Assembly (NCBI GenBank): GCA_963667375.1
Contig: OY763323.1
Location: forward strand, 930,001-994,000
DNA: 64,000 nucleotides
Origin: G963556115 sp963667375
GTDB lineage: Bacteria; Planctomycetota; SZUA-567
Direction: 5' to 3'
Below, one piece after another: positions 8,942 to 17,238 of this stretch (the first letter of the stretch is position 1; the number at the start of each line of letters is the position of its first letter). A program made the position numbers and the translations under genes. The notes below the pieces were generated by a model. It was not told where the DNA came from. It worked only from the letters and a program-made list of their open reading frames with translations, and made no database searches.

Positions 8942-10342
8942 ATGAAGTTATGTAAGTTTTTAGGCTCGGCAGTAGTTTGTGTATTGCTGTTATCTGTTAC
9001 ATCTTTTGCTGCAGAAACAGTTAATGATACGGCGGCCAAACCATTTGAATATGATAGTATGTTTACTATAAATAATTTATGGTTATTGATTGCAACATTT
9101 TTAGTATTTATGATGCATCTTGGGTTTGCAACACTGGAATCCGGGTTATGCAGAGCTAAAAATACTGTGAATATTCTTTTCAAAAATACAGCTATCGTGG
9201 CTATTGGTTTAATGACCTATGCAATTCTTGGTTTTAATTTAATGTATCCAGGAGACAGCTGGTTATCAAATGGTATTCTTGGAGCTTTTTCATTTGGGCT
9301 TAATCCTGGAATAGACGGCCAGACAATGGCTTATGGAAATTACACATATTATTCTGATTTTATTTTTCAGGGAATGTTTGCCGCAACTGCCGCAACAATT
9401 GTATCCGGAGCGGTAGCGGAAAGAGTAAAATTAATTCCATTCTTAATTTTTTCCATAATTTACGTAATGTTTATTTATCCAATCGTAGGATCATGGGGTT
9501 GGGGTGGTGGTTGGTTGAGTACGTTGGAGGTGCCATTCCATGATTTTGCCGGTTCAACATTTGTTCATAGTGTTGGCGGTTGGGCAGCGTTCGCTGCAGT
9601 AATTCTGTTAGGTGCCAGAACTGGAAAATATGGTCCTGATGGCCGAGCTAGAGGTATACCCGGACATAGTTTGCCATTAGCTGCTATCGGTGTTTTCTTG
9701 CTGTGGTTCGGCTGGTATGGATTTAACGGCGGATCAGTTCTTTCTGCTGATCCTAATATGGTCTCTCATGTATTTGTCACGACAAGCCTTGGGTCTGCAT
9801 CAGGAATTTTTGGAGCGATGCTGTTAAGCTGGTGGATACAGAAAAAACCGGATCTTTCAATGGTATTGAATGGTTCACTTGCCGGGTTGGTAGCAATTAC
9901 AGCTGGTGCTGATTGTGTGTCGCCAATGGAAAGTGTGTATATTGGATTGATTGGTGGCTGTTTAGTTGTATTGGCGGTATATTTCTTTGATGAAATAGTT
10001 AAAGTTGATGATCCGGTAGGTGCAACTTCAGTTCACCTTGCCAATGGTGTCTGGGGTACTTTGGCAGTAGGTATTTGGGGTAAATATAAACTCGACGCGG
10101 CGGGTGAAACCATAGCTTACACTTCTTTGGGTGGGCAGACATATCATTATAGTTTTGTTTCTCAGTTATATGGAGTAATTGCTAGTGGTATTTTCTGTTT
10201 TGTAACGGCGTTTATTATTTTGTATATTATTAAACGCATTTGTGGAATCAGAGTTACTGTTAAAGAAGAAATGCAGGGTCTTGATATTAATGAACATGGT
10301 ATGGAATCATATGCTGGATTCCAGATATTCCTGAATCAATAG
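8942..10342 (+). CDS. amtB: Ammonium transporter (Amt/MEP family)
   Basis: This is an 11-helix ammonia/ammonium channel of 466 residues in the inner membrane. A cleavable signal peptide (MKLCKFLGSAVVC...SFAA) precedes the first core helix, as in E. coli AmtB. The pore twin histidines are His209 (DFAGSTFVHSVGG) and His365 (TSVHLANGVWGTLAVG). The signature segments LESGLCRAKN and AATAATIVSGAVAERVK are also present. The ribosome binding site AGGAGA is 8 bp before ATG 8942. No GlnK/PII gene is adjacent in the window, unlike the common glnK-amtB arrangement. A sigma-54-type promoter upstream suggests nitrogen control. Confidence 0.96.
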   Translation: MKLCKFLGSAVVCVLLLSVTSFAAETVNDTAAKPFEYDSMFTINNLWLLIATFLVFMMHLGFATLESGLCRAKNTVNILFKNTAIVAIGLMTYAILGFNLMYPGDSWLSNGILGAFSFGLNPGIDGQTMAYGNYTYYSDFIFQGMFAATAATIVSGAVAERVKLIPFLIFSIIYVMFIYPIVGSWGWGGGWLSTLEVPFHDFAGSTFVHSVGGWAAFAAVILLGARTGKYGPDGRARGIPGHSLPLAAIGVFLLWFGWYGFNGGSVLSADPNMVSHVFVTTSLGSASGIFGAMLLSWWIQKKPDLSMVLNGSLAGLVAITAGADCVSPMESVYIGLIGGCLVVLAVYFFDEIVKVDDPVGATSVHLANGVWGTLAVGIWGKYKLDAAGETIAYTSLGGQTYHYSFVSQLYGVIASGIFCFVTAFIILYIIKRICGIRVTVKEEMQGLDINEHGMESYAGFQIFLNQ

Positions 10343-10367
10343 TATTCATGTTGTTTATTAGAAACTG

Positions 10368-10397
10368 AATAAAGCCGGGCTGATGTCCGGCTTTATT
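10368..10397 (+). terminator. Terminator after amtB
   Basis: A perfect 11-bp inverted repeat (AATAAAGCCGG with CCGGCTTTATT) surrounds an 8-nt loop, 25 bp after the amtB stop. Confidence 0.85.
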
Positions 10398-10574
10398 TAA
10401 TTGATAAGTGCAGTAAAATAATTGTACTAATATAAAGTATTAATAAAAATGAATTATTATGAAAAACTTAGTCTAAATCATTTCAGGCTTTTTTTATATC
10501 TTTCTTTAATCTGAAGATAGAATGTGTAAAATAATGTGATTATTAATGATTAATATACAATAGTAGGGAACTGA

Positions 10575-11249
10575 ATGATTTATAAAGATTTAAGATTAAA
10601 ATTTGATTTAATGCCCAGATGGCTTAGATGGATATATTATATAATATTATTTCAATTGGGGCTTTTGATCTGCTTCTGGCTGGAAGTACCTTTCTTTTAT
10701 AATTTATCAAAATTAACAAGAATACATGCTATTAATAGTATTCTGAATGTAATGAAAGAGGCGGGATTTTATTTTACCTGGTTAATTGTGAGTGGAGCTC
10801 TGCTTATGATAGATCTGCCTAAAAAAGTTCAAGGCAGCTATGATTATCTGAAAAGAGCGGTATTTTTACTCACATCGTCACTATTATCTGGATTAGTGGC
10901 TGAGATTTTAAAGATAGTAATACGCAGAGAAAGACCGGAACCGCTATATTTTAACGGTGGGAATTTTCGCGGCTGGGTGGGAGCCTGGTGGAAAAGTAAT
11001 GATTTGGGAACACCAAGCAGTCATGCGATGGTTGCATTTGGTGCGGCTTGGGCATTATGTATATTGTTTCCGCAGGCGAGATTGGTTTGGATTATAATTG
11101 GATTGGGATGTGCGCTCAGCAGAATGGTGCACCAAGCTCACCTGCTCGGTGATGTATATATTGCAGCGGTACTTTCATATATTATCACGCAATATCTTGC
11201 ATATAAAATATTATCTGTAAAAGAAGAGATAATACAGGAGAATAATTAA
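10575..11249 (+). CDS. PAP2-family membrane phosphatase
   Basis: This is a polytopic membrane protein of 224 residues with all three PAP2 phosphatase motifs: KIVIRRERP (Lys113 to Pro121), PSSH (residues 147-150) and SRMVHQAHLLGD (Ser182 to Asp193). The family removes phosphate from lipid phosphates such as phosphatidic acid, undecaprenyl diphosphate or lipid A. The catalytic histidine is expected to be His189. The stop codon overlaps the start of the LptF/G-like permease gene (TAATG), so the two are translationally coupled. A role in envelope lipid or LPS metabolism is therefore likely, but the substrate cannot be told from sequence. Confidence 0.9.
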   Translation: MIYKDLRLKFDLMPRWLRWIYYIILFQLGLLICFWLEVPFFYNLSKLTRIHAINSILNVMKEAGFYFTWLIVSGALLMIDLPKKVQGSYDYLKRAVFLLTSSLLSGLVAEILKIVIRRERPEPLYFNGGNFRGWVGAWWKSNDLGTPSSHAMVAFGAAWALCILFPQARLVWIIIGLGCALSRMVHQAHLLGDVYIAAVLSYIITQYLAYKILSVKEEIIQENN

Positions 11250-12676
11250 TGCTTGTTACTTTACCTTTATATATATTTAAAGAACTATTAAAAGCGTTTG
11301 GAATGTCTATTATGGTATATTCTTTCGCTTTATTGGGAGTTACTGCTGCTCAGGCTATACGGGAAGGTGCCACCTTGATGACGGTTCTCGGGTTGTTGCC
11401 GAGTATGTTTCCGTTGGTTAGTCCATTGGCGTTACCGTTGGCTGTAATTACAGGAATTCTTATCTGTTACGGCAGGTTTTCAGCTAATAATGAATTTGTT
11501 GGGTCACAGGCGAGTGGTATATACCCAGGGTGGTTAGCATTGCCGGCTCTAGTTCTGGCGCTATTATGTTCTATAGTAACTGTGTATTTAAACGCGGATG
11601 TGCTTACGTCGTCTGTAGGTGGTATTGAAAAAGCATTACTTGCAGATAAAACTAAAATTATCAGTAAGCGCCTGAAAAAACCGGGAAGTTTTGCGTTTCC
11701 TATCTCTAATACAGATTCACTGGCTATTTGTCGATTGCCAAATATTGAAGGAGGGGATAGGGTAGGAATTGATTTTACAGTTTTTAAGCAGGGGAATAAA
11801 CAAAGCAGTTCCGATCAGTGGGATGTTGCTTATCCATATCCTGAAACACGTATTTTAGCGAAAGATCATAATATCACAGTCAAAGAAGACAAAGAAGGAT
11901 CGATGTATATCGAAGGAGAATTTGATGATGCCGCTGAATTTGTATTTGCAGATGATACATTACAAATAATTGATTTTCCTCATGGCAGTAAAAAACTGGT
12001 AATTCCTAAATCGGGTATTAATTTTACAATTGATAAATCACGAACTCAATATATGGGTATTGATAAATTAAAGCTGGAGATGGATAAAATTAATAAAACA
12101 TATTATCCTAATTTGGCTAAAGTCAATCAAATGGCAAAAGACATTACACCACAACTGATAAATAATATAAAACAAAATTCTGATGCTATGAATAATTCAG
12201 AGTTAGTGGCGGTTTTGCAGCAGGTTATTGATGATTATAAAACCAATAACGGTGATAAGCTTATAATAGATTTAGAAAATGCGTATAATATAATTAGGGA
12301 AAATCATTATAAATTGTCTGAAAAATTAAATGATAATCTGAAAGAATTTTCGACACTAGAAAATGATAATAAAAATACCAGTGGGTTTTTACGACAGTGT
12401 CTGGCAGAAATAAATTCAAAACTGGTAATGTCCTTTGCATGTATTTCATTTGCTATTTTAGGTATTCCAATAGGATTAATGGGGAAAAGAAAAAATATAA
12501 TGTTGGGTTATGCATTGGGAGGCGGATTTGCCTTTGGTTTTTATATGATTATAACAGCTTTATATGGTGGTGTTCGTGATGGCAGTATGCCGTGGTATGC
12601 TTTATGGATGCCGAATATTCTGGTATTAATGATAGGAATATTTTTATGGGTTAAAAATATGAAAAATATGAATTAA
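11249..12676 (+). CDS. LptF/LptG-family (YjgP/YjgQ) permease
   Basis: This 475-residue protein has the LptF/LptG layout: an N-terminal block of membrane helices (about residues 10-125), a long periplasmic domain (about 130-380) and a C-terminal block of three helices (about 390-470). The N-terminal segment LLKAFGMSIMVYSFALLGVTA and the MLPLVSP/LPLAVITGILICYGRFSANNE-like stretch are characteristic. LptF and LptG are the inner-membrane parts of the LptBFG transporter that extracts LPS. The periplasmic part is longer than usual and includes a helical, Asn/Lys-rich stretch (about residues 285-385). No second copy or lptB occurs in the window, so I cannot say whether this is LptF, LptG or a lone paralogue. 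Confidence 0.82.
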   Translation: MLVTLPLYIFKELLKAFGMSIMVYSFALLGVTAAQAIREGATLMTVLGLLPSMFPLVSPLALPLAVITGILICYGRFSANNEFVGSQASGIYPGWLALPALVLALLCSIVTVYLNADVLTSSVGGIEKALLADKTKIISKRLKKPGSFAFPISNTDSLAICRLPNIEGGDRVGIDFTVFKQGNKQSSSDQWDVAYPYPETRILAKDHNITVKEDKEGSMYIEGEFDDAAEFVFADDTLQIIDFPHGSKKLVIPKSGINFTIDKSRTQYMGIDKLKLEMDKINKTYYPNLAKVNQMAKDITPQLINNIKQNSDAMNNSELVAVLQQVIDDYKTNNGDKLIIDLENAYNIIRENHYKLSEKLNDNLKEFSTLENDNKNTSGFLRQCLAEINSKLVMSFACISFAILGIPIGLMGKRKNIMLGYALGGGFAFGFYMIITALYGGVRDGSMPWYALWMPNILVLMIGIFLWVKNMKNMN

Positions 12677-12857
12677 TGGTGAAATGATATCATATTTCAA
12701 TATTTTATAATCTAAAAAACTAGAATCTTATATTTAAACTTAACTTAAATGACATATAATTTAAAATAAAATAATTTTAATATTATCTGTAATTCATAAA
12801 ATCTAACAGATAATCATTAGCGGTATTATATTATTGCTATAAATAAAAATTTAGTGG

Positions 12858-12885
12858 TAAAGAAGTCATCTATCATATCCGATAC
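12858..12885 (+). promoter_or_regulatory. Sigma-28-like promoter candidate
   Basis: TAAA, 16 bases, then TCCGATAC resembles the flagellar sigma-28 consensus TAAA-N15-GCCGATAA. It sits 53 bp before the small Cys-rich gene at 12939. Similar sites occur at 39809, 40522 and 49762 (+) and at 16553 (-). Confidence 0.4.
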
Positions 12886-12938
12886 TTAAGTTATCAAAAA
12901 GGATAGAGTAATAAATTAAACTCGATATCAAGGAGGAT

Positions 12939-13112
12939 ATGATGGTGACAGTATGTTGCGTTTGTAATAAACTTAAAACAGAAGCAGGATGGGTAGAGCA
13001 GGATTATGACGAGACTCAGGAAATATCGCATGGATACTGTCCGTTATGTGCACTAAAGTTACGTGTAGAAATTGAAGCCTTGAGAAGTATGAAACTTCAG
13101 GATATCGCATAA
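12939..13112 (+). CDS. Small free-standing CxxC...SHGYCPLC protein
   Basis: This is a 57-residue protein beginning MMVTVCCVCNK and containing HGYCPLCALKLR. The start ATG at 12939 follows a near-perfect Shine-Dalgarno (AAGGAGG). CVCNKLKTEAGWV...ISHGYCPLC matches a short Cys module often found at the C-terminus of response regulators and PAS/HAMP signalling proteins, of the form CxxCxxIRxxxGxW...SHGxCPxC. The four cysteines probably bind zinc or a redox centre. Here the module is encoded alone, with no receiver domain. It is monocistronic, with its own promoter candidate and terminator. Confidence 0.8.
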   Translation: MMVTVCCVCNKLKTEAGWVEQDYDETQEISHGYCPLCALKLRVEIEALRSMKLQDIA

Positions 13113-13136
13113 TAGATATTCTAAAGACTATAATAT

Positions 13137-13172
13137 AAAAACAGCATACTGGATAGCCGGTATGCTGTTTTT
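13137..13172. terminator. Bidirectional terminator
   Basis: A perfect 13-bp inverted repeat (AAAAACAGCATAC with GTATGCTGTTTTT) has a 10-nt loop. The A tract and T tract let it serve both the small gene on the left and the converging gene that ends at 13199. Confidence 0.85.
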
Positions 13173-13198
13173 ATATTATAGAAGATTGATCCGTGATT

Positions 13199-14131
13199 TT
13201 ATGATCCAAATTCGGTTTTAATATATTTATTCCAGGCAGTAATAGATTCCTGACGTGTTTCTGGATCGGCATTGAAGTTATAATCAAAATTATTACCGGT
13301 GAGCTTAGAGAGAATCAGTGCTGTTATAAAGCGGACTTTACTATTCTGGTCATTGAGTAGCGGTAATAATATTGGAGATAATTTATTGATTTTAGTATTT
13401 ATTGCTATATGAGTATATTTTGAACTGTCAAGAGCTCTTTTAATAAGGTTAACTCCATTAATACGGGTAATGTCATCATTAGAAGAAATAAGTTTTTCTG
13501 CAACTTTGAACCAGCCGCCATTATTTACAAGTTCGGTTGTGGCTTTATCGCGAGTAGAGGCGGATGTTGAAAATAATAAACTTGCCTGTGATGAAGCGGT
13601 ATCCCATACTTTTTTACTGTCTGGAGCTGATATAGCAGCAATTTCATCACTATATTTATTATTAACGGTATTTTCATGTACAATGAAATTTGTAAATTCT
13701 ATAGAATTTTCATGAATGGTTAAATCATGATTTATGTTGTCACTACTGGCAACAGTAATACTTTGTGGTATAGAATTTTCATGAACTATACTGTCAGTTT
13801 CGATTGTTTCTGTTGGTTCAGAAATATTCGCAGCAGTTGTAGAAGCTGTTAGCTGCTCCATATCATCGGTAACGGTAATACTGCCGTCATTGATAATTTC
13901 AGCGTTTTCGGCAGAGATAGTATTTTCATGAATGGCTGAAAGCGGTACAGTCTTTTTAAAAGAGTTAAAACGTTCCAGATATTGCTGGTGTTGAGCCTGT
14001 TCTTCTTCCTGAATAATTTTCTCAGCCTTATCAGCCGGGATAAATAATTCAACTTCTCCGGCATATGAACCAGTAATAAATATAACTGAATAAAGCATAC
14101 TGATCTTTAAAATTGAATATATATTGTGCAT
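13199..14131 (-). CDS. Exported HEAT-like repeat protein with HEN motifs
   Basis: This 310-residue protein has an N-terminal signal peptide (residues 1-24, hydrophobic core ISMLYSVIFITGSYA). The linker (about residues 60-165) is Ser/Thr/Ile-rich and carries four short repeats of the form IHENT/S: HEN at 68-70, 117-119, 140-142 and 152-154. The C-terminal 120 residues form paired amphipathic helices with a HEAT-like segment (LSPILLPLLNDQNSKVRFITALILSKLTGN). It follows the FliM-peptide-repeat gene by 14 bp and is probably co-transcribed with it. The function is unknown; a periplasmic binding or scaffold role is possible. Confidence 0.78.
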   Translation of the reverse strand: MHNIYSILKISMLYSVIFITGSYAGEVELFIPADKAEKIIQEEEQAQHQQYLERFNSFKKTVPLSAIHENTISAENAEIINDGSITVTDDMEQLTASTTAANISEPTETIETDSIVHENSIPQSITVASSDNINHDLTIHENSIEFTNFIVHENTVNNKYSDEIAAISAPDSKKVWDTASSQASLLFSTSASTRDKATTELVNNGGWFKVAEKLISSNDDITRINGVNLIKRALDSSKYTHIAINTKINKLSPILLPLLNDQNSKVRFITALILSKLTGNNFDYNFNADPETRQESITAWNKYIKTEFGS

Positions 14132-14145
14132 GAAAATCCCCTTAA

Positions 14146-16461
14146 TTATGCAATAACTTTTGATTTTGACAATAAACGATCACGGTATTCTTTCCACTGT
14201 CTGTCACTGGTCAGGAAGCTGAAACGTCCACGCAATTCAAGGAATAAATCCCAAATTGCTGTTGTTGCCCGGCTTATCAATTTCATTCTGACAAAAGTAT
14301 GCAGCAGATCAAAAATGAGAACATACATAATTTCTGTGGTGTCTCCTTCTTTGCCTCGCGCTCTGTCACTGGCTTCTTGGAGATGCTTAATGCCACGCAG
14401 CATTGCCGCCATGTCATCAAGATAGTTACTGATTTCCGGACGTCTAAGAACAGCAGAATCATGAATAATTCTGATATAATCGAGTGGAACTTTTTCACCT
14501 GAACGCATGGATGCACTTGCAATTGCTGAAGCTTTTGCAAAGTCGAAGCGTTCAAGGGCAGCTTTAAAGGTATCTGCTCCCGGAGGAGGAGCTGGCTGGA
14601 GGCTTTCCTGACCAAAACTGCTTTGTTTATCAAGAATATTCAAAGCATCATTCTCATCAGGGGTTAAACCAGCCGCAGCTGCAATTGCTGTACGCAGAGT
14701 AGTGGCGTACATTTCCTGCTCTGGAATAAACTGCATACGGTCAATTACTGATAAAGCTTCATGGGCAGAACTGGTTCTTATATCAAGCTCACTCTCCAGT
14801 CTGCGAACAAGTCTGTGGAGTTCATCTAGGAATAATGTTGAAGCATGACCGGCAGACTGTGCCTGCATGGCTTGCAGCTCTTTCTCTCTGTTTTCCAGTG
14901 CCCGGGTCAGACGCTGTCTTTCCTGCCGTTCTGAGGTTAATTCCTGGGTTACTCTTTCCAGTTCAAAGCGTGATCTGCGGGATTCAAGATCGGAACCGGT
15001 AGTTTCATTTCTAGCTCTTTCCAGTTCTTCTTTGAGTGATCTTATTTCACTGGAAATCATGTTATTCCGTGATTCCTGTTCACGTAACTGTAATTCTAAT
15101 GAAGCAATTTCTGTTCTGTGAGCTTCTGAGGCAGCCAGTTTTTCGCCTTCTACCTGACTGTATTGTTTACGTAGAGTGGTTATTTCACTGTGTAAACTCT
15201 GTTTTTCACCGTTAAGGACATGAACTTTCTGTTGATTCAGAGTTAGAGTATGACGCAGTTCCCTGGCTTCTTGATCCGCGGTAAGCCATGCAGCCTGAAA
15301 TCTGCGGGCTCTTTCAGAAAGCTGACCCAGCAGACCAGACATTTGTCCGGCAAGGTTTTCGACTTCGCCAGAAGAACCACTAAGTGATAAGCTTTCCTGA
15401 ATATTCTGCATCTGTGCTTGAGTTAATTTTGGAACTGAAGCGGTCGTTTTGATTTCTGGCATTGGAGGTGGGGTATAACTTGGCTGAGTCATCTCGGGTG
15501 AGACAATAGATTCCTGTATATCAGCACTTACATCTGCTGCTGCAGGCTCATATTCTTCAGGTTCAAAATTGTCATCATCTAAAGAGTCAATACTATCAAT
15601 ATCTGTATTATCTGCGTCAAAATCAAAATCATCATCATCTATATCAGTTTCATCTAAATCAAAATCATCAGCGTCAGAATCATCGATATCAGAATCATTA
15701 TCATCGTCGATTGCTCCGGAAAGCAGGGAGTCAATGTCATCCTGTCCCATTACTCCAGAGTCATCATCATCTTCAAGTATATCGTCACTGAAATCATCAC
15801 TTTCGTCATTTTCTTCAATGTCATCACCAGATAGTAAAGCATCAATATCATCCTGAGCCATAACGTTATCATTTGCTGAGTTAAACATATCATCAATACT
15901 GTTCTGGTCAACCAGAGATTCTTCTGCGTTATTATTGATGGCGTCAGTAAGCAGGGAGTCAATGTCATCCTGTCCCATAGCAGAACCGGCATCATCATCC
16001 TGAGAATTCGCTTCATTGAGCAGCGCATCAATGTCATCCTGTCCCATAGCAGAACCGGCATCATCATCCTGAGAATTCGCTTCATTGAGCAACGCATCAA
16101 TGTCATCCTGTCCCATAGCAGAACCGGTATCATCATCCTGAGAATTCGCTTCATTGAGCAGCGCATCAATGTCATCCTGTCCCATAGCAGAACCGGCATC
16201 ATCATCCTGAGAGTTCGCTTCATTGAGCAGCGCGTCAATATCATCCTGCCCCATCGGAGTACTCTCATCCTGGGCATTTGCTTCGTTCAGCAGAGCATCA
16301 ATATCATCCTGTCCCATCGGGGTATCATCGGCACTGTTACCTGCTTCAGCAAGTAAAGCATCGATATCATTCTGTCCCATTGGTGCACTATCGCTATCGT
16401 TATCACTTCCTAAAGCATCTGCCAGAAGCTTATCGATATCTTCCTGATCCATTTCACCCAT
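14146..16461 (-). CDS. Multivalent FliM/FliN N-peptide-like repeat protein with coiled coil
   Basis: This 771-residue protein begins with eleven copies of a motif of the form MGQDDIDALLNEA (residues 1-249), spaced by acidic Ser/Asn linkers. Four central copies (residues 70-161) are almost identical 23-residue units. The motif closely resembles the N-terminal LSQ-x-EIDALL peptide of FliM and FliN/FliY, which in FliM binds phosphorylated CheY. An acidic region (250-310) and a Pro-rich linker follow, then a long coiled coil (about 365-560) and an alpha-helical C-terminal domain (about 560-771) that I do not recognise. There is no signal peptide or membrane helix. The start at 16461 has an upstream GAGG. 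It is followed at 14 bp by the HEN/HEAT gene. A chemotaxis or motor-associated role is inferred only from the motif and from the flagellins elsewhere in the window. Confidence 0.85.
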   Translation of the reverse strand: MGEMDQEDIDKLLADALGSDNDSDSAPMGQNDIDALLAEAGNSADDTPMGQDDIDALLNEANAQDESTPMGQDDIDALLNEANSQDDDAGSAMGQDDIDALLNEANSQDDDTGSAMGQDDIDALLNEANSQDDDAGSAMGQDDIDALLNEANSQDDDAGSAMGQDDIDSLLTDAINNNAEESLVDQNSIDDMFNSANDNVMAQDDIDALLSGDDIEENDESDDFSDDILEDDDDSGVMGQDDIDSLLSGAIDDDNDSDIDDSDADDFDLDETDIDDDDFDFDADNTDIDSIDSLDDDNFEPEEYEPAAADVSADIQESIVSPEMTQPSYTPPPMPEIKTTASVPKLTQAQMQNIQESLSLSGSSGEVENLAGQMSGLLGQLSERARRFQAAWLTADQEARELRHTLTLNQQKVHVLNGEKQSLHSEITTLRKQYSQVEGEKLAASEAHRTEIASLELQLREQESRNNMISSEIRSLKEELERARNETTGSDLESRRSRFELERVTQELTSERQERQRLTRALENREKELQAMQAQSAGHASTLFLDELHRLVRRLESELDIRTSSAHEALSVIDRMQFIPEQEMYATTLRTAIAAAAGLTPDENDALNILDKQSSFGQESLQPAPPPGADTFKAALERFDFAKASAIASASMRSGEKVPLDYIRIIHDSAVLRRPEISNYLDDMAAMLRGIKHLQEASDRARGKEGDTTEIMYVLIFDLLHTFVRMKLISRATTAIWDLFLELRGRFSFLTSDRQWKEYRDRLLSKSKVIA
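15979..16254 (-). repeat. Four 69-bp tandem repeats inside the FliM-peptide-repeat gene
   Basis: Four nearly identical in-frame 69-bp units encode residues 70-161, each MGQDDIDALL followed by NEANSQDDD(A/T)GSA. DNA-level identity is very high, so the copies are probably recent or kept alike by recombination. Flanking copies are diverged and of different length. Confidence 0.92.
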
Positions 16462-16525
16462 AAAGCAAACCTCATTATGTTATATACATTTTAATAAATT
16501 AGTACAATTTTAGATTTCAAATTTT

Positions 16526-16553
16526 ATATCGTCAAATTATTTGGGTTGATTCA
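16526..16553 (-). promoter_or_regulatory. Sigma-28-like promoter candidate (weak)
   Basis: On the minus strand TGAA, 16 bases, then GACGATAT lies about 65 bp before the start at 16461. It has one mismatch in the -35 TAAA and a plausible CGAT core. The spacing equals that of the other candidates, but the region is AT-rich and chance is possible. Confidence 0.25.
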
Positions 16554-16733
16554 ACTAAAAGGGAAAGTATCCGGTATTAGTTGATGGAATAAAATCATCC
16601 AGTGTCTTATAGGTGAATATTTGAATAATTCATAGAATGAAGCTGATAAAGAGAGAGAATTTAATTTGAATTAAATGCGGTTATTATTTATAATAATATT
16701 TGGTTATCCAAATTTATTCCGAGGATTCGAATT

Positions 16734-17150
16734 ATGATGTTACCATCAAAAATAAGCGGTATACGCCATAAAATTAATACTTATTTGCAGCATCGTCTTG
16801 AAGCATTGGGCTGTAAAGGTCTTGTAACTTCTCATGGAGAAATATTATTCAGATTATTTAATTATGGACCGCTGACTATGAGCCAGATGGCTAAAACAAT
16901 AAAAAGAGACCCTTCAACGGTTACGACTCTGGTGAATAAATTAATAAAATATGAGTTTATTACTCTGGTAGAAAATAAACAGGATATGCGTTCAAAATTG
17001 ATTGTGCTTACTTCTAAAGGCGAAGCTTTTGAAAAAGAATTTAATAAAATATCTGAAGACCTTAATAAAAGTTTATTAGAGGGAATTTCAGAAAGTGAGC
17101 AGAAATTATTACTTAAAATTCTCGATAAAATGGATAATAATTTAAATTAG
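16734..17150 (+). CDS. MarR-family transcriptional regulator
   Basis: This is a winged-helix regulator of 138 residues. The HTH lies in LTMSQMAKTIKRDPSTVTTLVNKLIKYEFITLVENKQDMRSKLIVLTSKG, with the DxRSK wing typical of MarR proteins. Amphipathic helices at both ends would form the dimer interface. Translation may start at either of two adjacent ATGs (16734 or 16737). It is a single gene with its own terminator. The neighbouring genes are unrelated, so its targets and ligand are unknown. Confidence 0.93.
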   Translation: MMLPSKISGIRHKINTYLQHRLEALGCKGLVTSHGEILFRLFNYGPLTMSQMAKTIKRDPSTVTTLVNKLIKYEFITLVENKQDMRSKLIVLTSKGEAFEKEFNKISEDLNKSLLEGISESEQKLLLKILDKMDNNLN

Positions 17151-17180
17151 AAATAATATAGTTTTAAAAATATTAGTTAT

Positions 17181-17217
17181 ATAAAAAACAGATGATATTA
17201 TATCATCTGTTTTTTAT
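17181..17217. terminator. Bidirectional terminator between the MarR and LysM genes
   Basis: A perfect 17-bp inverted repeat with a TTA loop (stem core AACAGATGATA) ends in a T tract on both strands. It separates the converging genes ending at 17150 and 17239. Confidence 0.88.
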
Positions 17218-17238
17218 ATATTAATAGGTTAATAATTA

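Noticed and set aside
13470..13715. Short plus-strand ORF opposite the HEN/HEAT gene
   Set aside because: No ribosome binding site or recognisable sequence, and it is antisense to a gene with a signal peptide and a HEAT-like domain.
15979..16254. Tandem 69-bp repeats as a CRISPR array
   Set aside because: The units are adjacent with no variable spacers, keep one reading frame and encode a conserved peptide.
15750..16277. Long open frames overlapping the FliM-peptide-repeat gene on both strands
   Set aside because: They are shadow frames of a repetitive, codon-biased gene and give repetitive Met/Leu/Arg or Ser-rich products without ribosome binding sites or known domains.
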